Origin: CAYZTY01 sp964444665
Lineage (GTDB): Bacteria; Planctomycetota; Phycisphaerae; Sedimentisphaerales; CAYZTY01
Direction of reading: 5' to 3'
Assembly: GCA_964444665.1 (NCBI GenBank)
Contig: CAYUIE010000003.1
Coordinates: 124,001-188,000, forward strand
DNA length: 64,000 bases
Numbering within the stretch: position 1 is the stretch's first letter; every line of letters starts with the position of its first letter. A model generated the notes under the pieces. That model ran no database searches. It worked only from the letters and a program-made list of their open reading frames with translations, and was not told the origin of the DNA. The translations under genes and the position numbers were made by a program. Positions 46,377-54,918 of this stretch are shown here, piece after piece.

Positions 46377-47984
46377 CTAATCTATTATCTTATACAATCC
46401 GTATTTGTAATTTCTGTAATGATATTCCTTTATTATTTCATAATCATATTTATTTAAAATATTATCTGTAAATTCCCTTTGTATTTTATTATAACTTACA
46501 CCAGACCAATAATTGTAATGAACATACACACCTCCTTTAAAGCGATTAAGATGCCGTCTGATTGTTCCCGGATTATAAGTTTCAGTTGATGTCTGAATTG
46601 CACTCTGCCCGCTTGTTAAAAACATATTCGGATTATGAGTAAAAATTATAGAATCTTCAGGTAGCAACTTTCTAAACTCCATTGCATATTTATGGTCCAT
46701 TCTGCACGCAGCGCTCTCGCCTTTGGATTGTGACCTGATAAACGGTAAAAACCAGGTAAAGTTAAATATAATGAGCAATATTACAATTAATTCTATAGAC
46801 CCTACTTTATTTTTTAAAAGACTTCTGATAGAAGCAACGCCTAATCCAATAAAAATTGCAAATGGAATATATGACAATAAAGAAAAACGGGTGCTTAAGC
46901 CCTCGTCATGCTTATAAGTACCGGCATAGAAAAACAGAAACATGCCCCAAAATGCCAAAAACCAACTCAATAATATTGTTTTTTCTTTTATATACTCTTT
47001 ATTTTTATAAAAGAGAAAGCCGGCAATTCCAAATATTGAAAACAGCAATGGAAATTCTTCGTTCTTTAAATAAAACATGGAATTCGTACGAAAATTACGA
47101 GGAAAATAGTCTAAGGAGAATTTTGCTCCTGGAGCTCCCCAGCTTTGACTCCGCATAGCGTATAAATGAAGTACAATTCCCGTCGATAAAAGAAATAAAA
47201 GAGCCCCGTAAAAATAAAATTCTCTTCTCCTGAATATTTCAAAATCCTTCAGTAAAAATACTATTCCAACCACGAAAGCTATGAGGAAACTTTCCGGCCT
47301 GAAATTTAAAGAAAATGCCAAAGCGGTTGTAAAAAAGAACAGATTGACAGGCTTTTTATTTCTTAAATAAATTAACGAAGACAGTATCGACATACCTGCA
47401 AAAAAAACCGTTGATGGTTCCGCTGCGCAAGTATTAAACCACTGGAGGTTTACCGGAATAAGTATATAAGAAAAGCATGCCAGCAGACTTGCATAAATAT
47501 CTTTAAAAAGTAAAAATGAAATTAGAAAAATGACTACCGCTGTTAATCCAAAAATAATATTATTAAAGATGAAAATGTATAATTCATTTGTTCCGAATGT
47601 ACGAAATATAACACTTATCAAATACGGATAGGCCGCAGGCTGCTTATTATACTCTTCAGCAGCAACTTTTAACTCCTTATTTTCATAATATCCTTCATTA
47701 CACATTACCGCTCGTTTATGATATGCTATGCATTGCCCAATACTATTATAAATATTTTCATCATAATATATTCTATGATTTCTTGGATTTATAAGTGAGA
47801 CAGAAGACATCCCGATTATTGAAATTAACACCACAATCAATAAATTTTTATTTCCGATTTCTTCAAATATTTCTTTAATGTGTTTAAAATTGAAAATAAA
47901 AGCGATGATTAAGAGAAAGAAGTTAAATTCAAGCAGGTAGACATAATATATGGACAAAAATTTCTGCATTGTATGTGCTTGCAT
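46377..47984 (-). CDS. PMT-like membrane glycosyltransferase, copy 2 (N-terminally shorter)
   Basis: 535 residues. Closely parallels copy 1 (YYDENIYNSIGQ, AEPSTVFFAGM, SQSWGAPGAKFSLDYFPRNF, THNPNMFLTSGQSAIQTSTETYNPGTIRRHLNRFKGGVYVHYNYWS). It lacks the first membrane helix of copy 1: an in-frame TAG lies three codons before its ATG, and no good ribosome site is visible. The N-terminus may be truncated, or the protein may have evolved without that helix. A duplication within the locus is likely. Confidence 0.75.
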   Translation of the reverse strand: MQAHTMQKFLSIYYVYLLEFNFFLLIIAFIFNFKHIKEIFEEIGNKNLLIVVLISIIGMSSVSLINPRNHRIYYDENIYNSIGQCIAYHKRAVMCNEGYYENKELKVAAEEYNKQPAAYPYLISVIFRTFGTNELYIFIFNNIIFGLTAVVIFLISFLLFKDIYASLLACFSYILIPVNLQWFNTCAAEPSTVFFAGMSILSSLIYLRNKKPVNLFFFTTALAFSLNFRPESFLIAFVVGIVFLLKDFEIFRRREFYFYGALLFLLSTGIVLHLYAMRSQSWGAPGAKFSLDYFPRNFRTNSMFYLKNEEFPLLFSIFGIAGFLFYKNKEYIKEKTILLSWFLAFWGMFLFFYAGTYKHDEGLSTRFSLLSYIPFAIFIGLGVASIRSLLKNKVGSIELIVILLIIFNFTWFLPFIRSQSKGESAACRMDHKYAMEFRKLLPEDSIIFTHNPNMFLTSGQSAIQTSTETYNPGTIRRHLNRFKGGVYVHYNYWSGVSYNKIQREFTDNILNKYDYEIIKEYHYRNYKYGLYKIID

Positions 47985-48091
47985 ATATGTGGCCTATGGC
48001 TCTTAAGAAGTACCTTGGAATTATCTGCACAATCTTAAAAACAAACTATACCTCACTTAAAAGACATTCCTTAAGAGCTTTCGTTTCTTCT

Positions 48092-49792
48092 TTACTTTTT
48101 TCTCAATAGGTAATTTTCCAATACTAAGTATTTTGCCGGAGTTCTCGAAAAGGTATTCAAAGCATCCTCCGGTGAACAAACAAGCGGTTCACCATGTAAA
48201 TTAAAACTCGTATTTAGAATAACCCCAATACCAGAAAGTTTTTTGTATTCTAAAAGTAACCTGGCATATCTTGAACCATAGTCGGTTATGATTTGCGGCC
48301 TGCAGGAGCCGTCGATATTTATTACTCCTTTCACTAATTTTTGTTTTTCTCTTTCTACCATATATCCCATTGTCATAAATTCATTCGGAGTTCCTTTTAA
48401 GTCTTCCAGTAACACTTTTGCATCATCCAAAAGCATTGTCGGACAAAATGGCTGATACCATACTCTTTTTTTCTGTATTAAGTTTAGTTCAGTTTTTATT
48501 TCTTCTGAGTGAGGTGGAGCAAGTATACTTCGATTTCCAAGTGCCCTTGGACCGTATTCCATTCTTCCTTGAAACCATAATACTATATTTCCCTCAGAAA
48601 GAATCTTTGCTATTTCTTTTTCGATATCATTTATGTATTCATACTTCACATTATTTAATTCGCCCTTTTTTAATACTGTTTTTATATAATCATTTGAATA
48701 CCGTGGCCCTAAAAATACATTGTTAAAATCGTATTTATAAATACCGTTCAACTCAAAATTGGCAAGCATGGCGCTACCCATTGCAAGGCCGCCATCGCCC
48801 ATATGAGGAAAGACATAAATATCATCGACTTGGGGCAGATTTTTCAAAAGCATATTGACTTTTATATTTGAACAAGTGCCTCCAGTTAAACATATATTTC
48901 TGATAGCTGTTTCTTTTATGGCGTTTTTCACCAGCTCAGTAATCTTTACTTCCAATGTTCTTTGTGCCATATATGCAAACTGTTCGGACGGATATTTCCA
49001 CAGTATTTTCTTTAATTCCTTATATGTTCTTAAACTGCCGTATTTCGCCTTTACATTCAGCCCTTCAACTTTAAAAAAATCCAGCAAAGGATTTTTTTCG
49101 TCTTCAATTTGTAAGGCGTAATTGGCAAGCGCCATTACCTTGCCTTCATCCTCTAACTCCCTCATATTCATAAGATTAGTTACATGCTCAAAAAAGATAC
49201 CAAAAGAATCACTGCCGGAAATAGTTTTTATTCTTTCCAATTTTCCATTTTCGAATTTGTTTATAGTCCCCGACAAAGAATCTCCGATTCCATCAATTGT
49301 AATAACCAGGGATTTGTCAAATCCGCTTGTAAAAGCGGCGCTGACGGCATGACATAGGTGATGGTCGTACGCTAATAATTTAAAATCCCGAAAACCCAGC
49401 TTTTTTAATTCTTTTTTTAATATTGTTTTACTGATAAATCTCGATAGTGGATCAAGCTGCAGCTCGGTTATTTTATACTTCAATTTCTTCTTGATAGAAT
49501 TTAAACTCGAATAATCTTTCTTCTTTCGACGTATTAAATAATAACTCTCTTTCAGAAATGGAAATACTCTCCACAGAGTTTTAGCAAACTCTGTCGTTGA
49601 AAAAGCTATTACTCCTACATCTTCTTTTTTAAGGCCCAAATACCTTAGAGAGTACTCTATTGACCTGGCCGGGAATGAGATTTCTAACTTTCTTCTTGAA
49701 AGTCTTTCTTCATTGATAGAAAAAAGAACTTCACTATCCTTAAGCAGAACAATGCCGGAATCATGCCCGTCCCATATTCCCAGTACTAACAT
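48092..49792 (-). CDS. Carbamoyltransferase (NodU/CmcH family)
   Basis: 566 residues. N-terminal domain: GIWDGHDSGIVLL and INEERLSRRK, then the HHLCHAVSAAF block that binds carbamoyl phosphate/ATP in the Kae1-like domain. C-terminal YrdC-like part: GRMEYGPRALGNRSIL and YQPFCPTML, ending VILNTSFNLHGEPLV. It O-carbamoylates a sugar or natural-product hydroxyl via a carbamoyl-adenylate. It is the first gene of the AT-rich minus-strand operon, so it may carbamoylate the glycan built downstream. Confidence 0.9.
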   Translation of the reverse strand: MLVLGIWDGHDSGIVLLKDSEVLFSINEERLSRRKLEISFPARSIEYSLRYLGLKKEDVGVIAFSTTEFAKTLWRVFPFLKESYYLIRRKKKDYSSLNSIKKKLKYKITELQLDPLSRFISKTILKKELKKLGFRDFKLLAYDHHLCHAVSAAFTSGFDKSLVITIDGIGDSLSGTINKFENGKLERIKTISGSDSFGIFFEHVTNLMNMRELEDEGKVMALANYALQIEDEKNPLLDFFKVEGLNVKAKYGSLRTYKELKKILWKYPSEQFAYMAQRTLEVKITELVKNAIKETAIRNICLTGGTCSNIKVNMLLKNLPQVDDIYVFPHMGDGGLAMGSAMLANFELNGIYKYDFNNVFLGPRYSNDYIKTVLKKGELNNVKYEYINDIEKEIAKILSEGNIVLWFQGRMEYGPRALGNRSILAPPHSEEIKTELNLIQKKRVWYQPFCPTMLLDDAKVLLEDLKGTPNEFMTMGYMVEREKQKLVKGVINIDGSCRPQIITDYGSRYARLLLEYKKLSGIGVILNTSFNLHGEPLVCSPEDALNTFSRTPAKYLVLENYLLRKK

Positions 49793-49825
49793 TATATGTC
49801 CCCATTATTAGATTTTAAAAATAAA

Positions 49826-49854
49826 GGTATAACATATCCGTTAATATTTGTCAA
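49826..49854 (-). promoter_or_regulatory. Sigma-70-type promoter of the island operon
   Basis: On the minus strand TTGACA and TATACC are separated by 17 bases, about 30 bases upstream of the carbamoyltransferase ATG, which has GGGG before it. Confidence 0.65.
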
Positions 49855-50440
49855 TATGGTATTAAAACACTAATAACTGTCATATTAATTTTACGATAAT
49901 TCGGTATTTTTCTTTTTGGCTAAACCACTCGTTACAAATCTATGGCTCAAAAAGAGCCGGTAATCCCCCTGAGATGTAATTAATACTCTAAATATCCCGA
50001 ACTACACTCTCAAATCCTCAATCCTAACTCTTATCTTGCAATTCTCGCCGATTTAGCGTCAAGATGCATTATTGTACCAAACCATATCATCATTCCGTCC
50101 GTAATGAAATGTCAGGCCTGTTTCCCCCTTTCCGAACCTCTGAATTTCATGCTCATTTAAGCAAATCCATCTACCCGTTTTAGCCTGATATGATTGGCTG
50201 TTTCCAGGAAATTAAGAAGTGCCCTAAAGTTGAGTTTCAAGCCTTTTTTATTAGGCAAGGTTTTATCAAACAAATGGCAAATGGATTTTCGGACTTTATG
50301 TATGTTCCGGTAAAAGCTTCAAACCTTCTAAAAAATAATAAGCTTGTTGAATCGACTCTTCCTCGCAAATCTTACGGATAAACTAATCATTAAAAGCGTT
50401 AGAATTAAAGTGAAAAAAATACAGACATAAACCTTATAAA
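49855..50440. other. Non-coding gap between island and xylanase-like gene
   Basis: I see no supportable gene here. A 63-codon frame at 50190-50381 has no ribosome site or recognisable sequence. There is no tRNA and no clear repeat. Confidence 0.5.
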
Positions 50441-50452
50441 ACTAAAGCTATC

Positions 50453-50747
50453 TTGACTTTTTCTTTATCCGCGCTATTATTTATATGTATAGACACTTGA
50501 CTTTGGCTGGATTATTTGCTATGTGACAAGTGAACTGGGGGCGGTATTCGGGGGGTTATGAATTCCCTTGCTTGCCCGGTCATGGGCAGTTAGACCTTCA
50601 ATTCTATAGCTCTCTCGAAAAAAACATCGAACACCACATCTACAACCGATAAAGTACTTCACGACATAAGTGAAGATGTCGAGTATTGAGTCGAGATAAT
50701 TGAATTGACAGACAATAAAAAGAATTAGCTTAAATTAGGGGGGAAAA
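50453..50747 (+). promoter_or_regulatory. Tandem promoters and structured leader of the GH10 gene
   Basis: TTGACT-N16-TATTAT at 50453-50480 and TTGACT-N17-TATGTG at about 50497-50525 are two sigma-70-like promoters. The transcript would have a leader of 220-260 bases. It contains hairpins at 50573-50588 (TGCCC/GGGCA) and 50657-50675 (CTTCAC/GTGAAG). GGGGGG sits 5 bases before the ATG. No known riboswitch consensus was recognised. Confidence 0.5.
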
Positions 50748-51932
50748 ATGCATATAACAAGGAAAAAAATCTTAATCGCTTTATTTTTGCTGTTGCTGTT
50801 CCTTTCCCAATCGGCACAGGGTAAGTTCCTGGGAAATATCTACCAAGAGGGACAGGAACCTATGGATTTTTCTAAATATTGGAATCAGGTAACATCTGAG
50901 AATTCGGGTAAATGGGCTTCCTGTGAGCAAAGCCGGGATAGCTGGAATACATGGTATTGGTTAGACAGCGCATACGATTATGCTAATAGCAAAGGCTATC
51001 CTTTTAAAGAGCATTGCCTTGTTTGGGGACACTCATCAGGAGAACCTTCCTGGATATGCAGCCTTTCGCAAAGTGAGCAGAGGGCTGAAGTCGAAGAGTG
51101 GATAGAAATGTTCGGAAATCGATATAATCCTGACCAGGTAGAAGTCGTTAACGAACCTTTACACGACCCTCCCTGCTATAAGGATGCTTTAGGAGGCGGC
51201 GGCTCAACCGGATGGGACTGGGTACAATGGTCCTATGAAAAAGCCGGACCCGCTATGAGTGGAACTAAAATCTTAAGCGACTATGGGCTTCTAAACAGCT
51301 CTTCAAATGCCAGCCAGATTAAAAATATCAAAAACATATGTGGGGCTCAGGCCGTCGCAGCCCAGGCTCATGGTCTGGAAAGCACATCCGCAAGTACAAT
51401 ATCCTCCAATTTTAATACAATCGGAGGAACAGTATATGTCTCTGAGTTGGATATAAGGGGTAGTGACAGCGAACAGCTACAGATATATCAGAATATATTC
51501 CCCACCCTATGGAATAAATCAGCCGGTGTTACCTTATGGGGTTACATCGATGGAAAAATGTGGCGTAATGAAGCTCACTTGATTAAATCTAACGGTAGTC
51601 GTCGTCCTGCTATGAACTGGTTATGCGATAATTATATAAGTTGCGGCGGCGGTGATACAACCAGCACCACAACAACCAGCGCCACAACTACAACCACTGC
51701 TGCCACAACAACCTCAACCAGCAGCTGTAAAGCAGATGGTGAGAGATGTAATTCAGACTCTGAATGCTGCTCCGGCAATTGTGAAGGATGGTGGTATAAG
51801 ACGTGTCAAGACGGCGCTACAACAAGCACTACAACTACAACCAGCGCCAGCACAACAAGCACTACGACTACCACTAACAGTGCAACAACGACTACAACAA
51901 GCAGCAGCTGGTGGTGGGGAGGTTGGTGGTAA
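50748..51932 (+). CDS. Secreted GH10 xylanase-like enzyme with cystine-knot insert
   Basis: 394 residues. A signal peptide covers residues 1-25. The GH10 barrel spans about 30-300, with acid/base Glu136 in VVNEP and nucleophile Glu233 in VSELDI. The CLVWGH block that lines the xylan subsite is at 90-95. It is shorter than many GH10 domains. A Thr/Ser linker (303-326) precedes a six-cysteine domain at 327-353 with spacing CX6CX5CCX3CX7C, the inhibitor cystine knot pattern. A second Thr/Ser linker leads to a Trp/Gly-rich end (SSSWWWGGWW). The knot and Trp tail may bind substrate or surface. Expected reaction: endo-1,4-beta-xylan hydrolysis. Confidence 0.85.
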   Translation: MHITRKKILIALFLLLLFLSQSAQGKFLGNIYQEGQEPMDFSKYWNQVTSENSGKWASCEQSRDSWNTWYWLDSAYDYANSKGYPFKEHCLVWGHSSGEPSWICSLSQSEQRAEVEEWIEMFGNRYNPDQVEVVNEPLHDPPCYKDALGGGGSTGWDWVQWSYEKAGPAMSGTKILSDYGLLNSSSNASQIKNIKNICGAQAVAAQAHGLESTSASTISSNFNTIGGTVYVSELDIRGSDSEQLQIYQNIFPTLWNKSAGVTLWGYIDGKMWRNEAHLIKSNGSRRPAMNWLCDNYISCGGGDTTSTTTTSATTTTTAATTTSTSSCKADGERCNSDSECCSGNCEGWWYKTCQDGATTSTTTTTSASTTSTTTTTNSATTTTTSSSWWWGGWW

Positions 51933-51966
51933 TAAAAAGTTACAATAGTTATTCCAAACAACAGAC

Positions 51967-52003
51967 AAGAGCTGCCCGATTAACCATCGGGCAGCTCTTT
52001 TTC
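51967..52003 (+). terminator. Intrinsic terminator after the GH10 gene
   Basis: AAGAGCTGCCCGAT pairs perfectly over 14 bases with ATCGGGCAGCTCTT around a 5-base loop and runs into five T's. Confidence 0.92.
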
Positions 52004-52128
52004 GCAGTAAAATAAGTAAAAAGGCCGGTAATCACCTCTGCCATATATTCTATGATAGCCGTTTTATTGTAGTCCCTCGCCCCTTGCGGTATAATGCTTT
52101 CATACAGCAAATATAAGGAAATCAGAAA

Positions 52129-53100
52129 TTGACGGTTCAATGTGAATTATGTCCAAAAAGATGTGTGATTGAGCCCGGCCAAAGCGGCGATTGTCGCGTC
52201 AGAATAAACATCGATGGTATACTGCGTACCGTGGTCTATGGATTTCCCTGCTCGATACACCGTGACCCGGTTGAGAAAAAACCATTATTCCACTTCTTGC
52301 CCGGCACTGAGATTTTCTCGCTGGCGACTGTCGGCTGCAACTTGCACTGCAGGAACTGCCAGAACTGGGAAATATCACAGGCAAATCCGGAAGATAGTCG
52401 AGCAATGCCCTGCCCTCCTGCGACAGTTGTCAGCCTGGCGGAAAAATATCGCTGTCCGTCGTTGGCATACACCTACACTGACCCCATCGTTTTTTACGAA
52501 TATACCTATGACACTGCAAAGCTGGCAAGACAGCGCAATATAAAAAATGTGCTTGTAACAGCCGGGTATATAAATCCTGAGCCCTGGAAGCGTCTCTTAG
52601 AGTACGTGGACGCTGCAAACATAGATTTGAAAGGTATCACAGAAGACTTCTATCACCGTGTCTGTTCCGCCACATTAAAGCCTGTACAGAAGGCACTGGT
52701 TTTGGCCAAAGCCAGCGGGATTTTGCTTGAGGTCACCAACCTGATAATTCCAACGTTGAATGACAAGCCCGAAGATATACGCAAGCTTACCCGCTGGATA
52801 CGTGTTAACCTTGGCTGTGACACTCCCTTGCACTTTTCCCGTTTCTTTCCGCGATACAAAATGCGACATCTGCCATTCACTTCACCCCAGACGCTTGATA
52901 TGGCAAGGCAGATAGCAACAGACGAGGGTCTGAACTACGTCTACATTGGCAATATTCTAAGCAAAGAAGGCCAAAACACATATTGCCCCGACTGCCAAGG
53001 CCTGCTTGTTGAGCGAAAAGGCTATAAAATCCTTAAAAACCACCTCAATGACGGATGCTGCCCGAATTGTGGAAAAGAAATTTATGGAGTCTGGAAATGA
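52129..53100 (+). CDS. amrS: AmmeMemoRadiSam system radical SAM enzyme
   Basis: 323 residues. The start is a TTG with AAGGA upstream. An N-terminal four-Cys element (CELCPKRC) precedes the radical SAM cluster CNLHCRNC (Cys70, Cys74, Cys77). The body (YTYTDPIVFYEYTYDTA, VDAANIDLKG, HFSRFFPRYKM) is the signature of this subfamily. A C-terminal zinc ribbon (CPDC, CCPNCG) ends it. It is always found with Memo and AMMECR1 proteins, as here. The reaction of the trio is unknown. The stop overlaps the next ATG (ATGA). Confidence 0.93.
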   Translation: MTVQCELCPKRCVIEPGQSGDCRVRINIDGILRTVVYGFPCSIHRDPVEKKPLFHFLPGTEIFSLATVGCNLHCRNCQNWEISQANPEDSRAMPCPPATVVSLAEKYRCPSLAYTYTDPIVFYEYTYDTAKLARQRNIKNVLVTAGYINPEPWKRLLEYVDAANIDLKGITEDFYHRVCSATLKPVQKALVLAKASGILLEVTNLIIPTLNDKPEDIRKLTRWIRVNLGCDTPLHFSRFFPRYKMRHLPFTSPQTLDMARQIATDEGLNYVYIGNILSKEGQNTYCPDCQGLLVERKGYKILKNHLNDGCCPNCGKEIYGVWK

Positions 53101-53294
53101 CACGTAGGAAATTTCTTCACAGGCTGATACAAACAGGCCTGCTCGGTCTAAGCGGCTTATGGTGGCTGACAACTCGTGCCATAGGTAAACGTGCAGTGCC
53201 ACGCAGGTTTGTACGCGCGATTCGAACAAGAAATTACCCCGGCAAGGTTAGGTCTTTACCCACGATAAATAAGAACGCTAAATGGAGTGGATAA
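53097..53294 (+). CDS. Small twin-arginine protein of the AmmeMemoRadiSam operon
   Basis: 65 residues starting at the ATG that overlaps the previous stop. MTRRKFLHRLIQTGLLGLSG is a twin-arginine signal with a short hydrophobic core. The rest is basic with no domain, so the mature peptide would be about 35 residues. It ends just before the Memo start. It could be an anchor or maturation partner exported folded with a cofactor. The function is unknown. Confidence 0.65.
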   Translation: MTRRKFLHRLIQTGLLGLSGLWWLTTRAIGKRAVPRRFVRAIRTRNYPGKVRSLPTINKNAKWSG

Positions 53295-53295
53295 T

Positions 53296-54918
53296 ATGAA
53301 TGACAAATCGGACGAGACACGCAGCGTTACATTTATTCTTGTTTTAGCTACGGCTTTACTTTCGATTACAGGTATATTGCTATTAAAGGCGAGTATTAGG
53401 AACCACCCTGCGGCGCCTTCCGGAACCGTTCAAACAATAAAGCAAAACGAGCCAAAAAAACTACAGCCTCCAAAGACTGTCTTACATTCCGCACTTCCCG
53501 GCAGATGGTACCCGGCAGATCCGGAAAGACTTGCAAGTCAAGTTAAAAACTTTCTCGAAAAAGCACAAATCAATAATGAGATAGACAACGTTATGGCGCT
53601 GATTCTGCCCCACGCAGGATACCAATTCTCAGGACAGACAGCGGCACAGGCAGTCAAAACTGCAAGAGGAAAATACAAACGAATTGTCATTATCGGCCCA
53701 AGTCATTATGTTGCTATGCGGGAGACGCTGAGCGTTCCGAAGGTAACCCATTACGAAACGCCGCTGGGGCAGATTCCGCTGGATTTAGAATTCATTGAAA
53801 AGCTGTTGAAGCATTCGCTGTTTCAAAATGTGCCGAACGCTCACACCTATGAACACAGTGTCCAAATAGAGCTTCCACTGCTGCAATGCACTCATACAAA
53901 TTTCAAACTTGTGCCGATAGTTGCCGGCAGTTGTTCCCTAAAGCAAATCATCAAGGCCGGTGAAATTCTCAAGGGCCTTCTCGACCGGGAAACACTTGTA
54001 ATCGCAAGCTCAGACTTTGTACATTACGGCCACAACTACGGCTATGTGCCTTTTACCCAGGACGTACCGGAGAAATTAAAGAAGCTCGACCTTGATGCAT
54101 ACAAATTCATTGCGGCGCTGGATTGTAAGGGTTTTCTTGATTACAAATGGAAAACCGGCACAACGATATGCGGCTACGTTCCGATAGCCATATTGCTTGC
54201 AACTCTTCCACCATCGGCCAAGAGTCATTTAGTCGCACAGACCTGCTCAGGTGAAGTTACCGGCGATTTTAAAAGTTCTGTTGGTTATATGTCCATAGCT
54301 TTTTGCGGCACCTGGCCCCAACAGCCGGAGGTTCGGCCTGACTCAAAGTCTAAAGATTCCCATTTAAGTAAAGAAGATAAGGAAAAACTTTTGGCGCTGG
54401 CACGCAGGGCACTGCTGCATTACCTGGAGAAAAGGCAGATACTGGATGCATCCGAATTGAACATCGAGTTGAGCGAGGCAATCTCTGAGAAACGCGCCGC
54501 GTTCGTAACGCTTAAGAGACACTCCCGGTTGCGGGGCTGCATCGGCGACCTCGTTCCCAGAAAGGAGCTTTACAAATCGGTAATTCAAAATGCCGTCAAT
54601 GCCGGCTTTAACGACCGGCGCTTCACGCCACTGGAAAAAAGCGAATACGACAAAATCACAATTGAAATATCTGCGCTTACGCCGCCCACGTTTGTAACCT
54701 CGCCGGACGAAATACGTCTCGGCATAGACGGCGTAATCCTCAGAAAAGAAGGCAAAATGGCCGTGTTCCTGCCACAGGTCGCTACTGAGGAGGGATGGAA
54801 CCTTGAGCAGATGTTAAGCCGACTGTCACTAAAGGCGGGGCTGACGCCTGACGCCTGGAAAGACGATACCGAGTTCTTCGTTTTTCAGGCTGAGGTTTTC
54901 GGTGAGAACGAAAGATGA
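53296..54918 (+). CDS. Fused Memo-AMMECR1 protein
   Basis: 540 residues from the ATG at 53296 (GGAG just upstream). An N-terminal membrane helix (FILVLATALLSITGILLL) anchors the protein. The Memo domain (about 65-340) has GRWYPAD, LPHAGYQFSG, IGPSHYV and CSGEVTGD, the metal and cysteine sites of the Memo fold. The AMMECR1 domain (about 370-540) has SRLRGCIGDL and NDRRFTPL. These two are usually separate proteins; the fusion fixes their 1:1 pairing and the helix places both near the membrane. The stop overlaps the next start by 4 bases. Confidence 0.92.
   Translation: MNDKSDETRSVTFILVLATALLSITGILLLKASIRNHPAAPSGTVQTIKQNEPKKLQPPKTVLHSALPGRWYPADPERLASQVKNFLEKAQINNEIDNVMALILPHAGYQFSGQTAAQAVKTARGKYKRIVIIGPSHYVAMRETLSVPKVTHYETPLGQIPLDLEFIEKLLKHSLFQNVPNAHTYEHSVQIELPLLQCTHTNFKLVPIVAGSCSLKQIIKAGEILKGLLDRETLVIASSDFVHYGHNYGYVPFTQDVPEKLKKLDLDAYKFIAALDCKGFLDYKWKTGTTICGYVPIAILLATLPPSAKSHLVAQTCSGEVTGDFKSSVGYMSIAFCGTWPQQPEVRPDSKSKDSHLSKEDKEKLLALARRALLHYLEKRQILDASELNIELSEAISEKRAAFVTLKRHSRLRGCIGDLVPRKELYKSVIQNAVNAGFNDRRFTPLEKSEYDKITIEISALTPPTFVTSPDEIRLGIDGVILRKEGKMAVFLPQVATEEGWNLEQMLSRLSLKAGLTPDAWKDDTEFFVFQAEVFGENER

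Noticed and set aside
50190..50381. 63-codon frame in the gap before the GH10 gene
   Set aside because: No ribosome site, no recognisable domain and no neighbour coupling.
50502..50519. TGGCTGG...TTGCT near the GH10 promoter
   Set aside because: The GG-to-GC spacing is 11 bases, one too many; the overlapping sigma-70 elements explain the site better.
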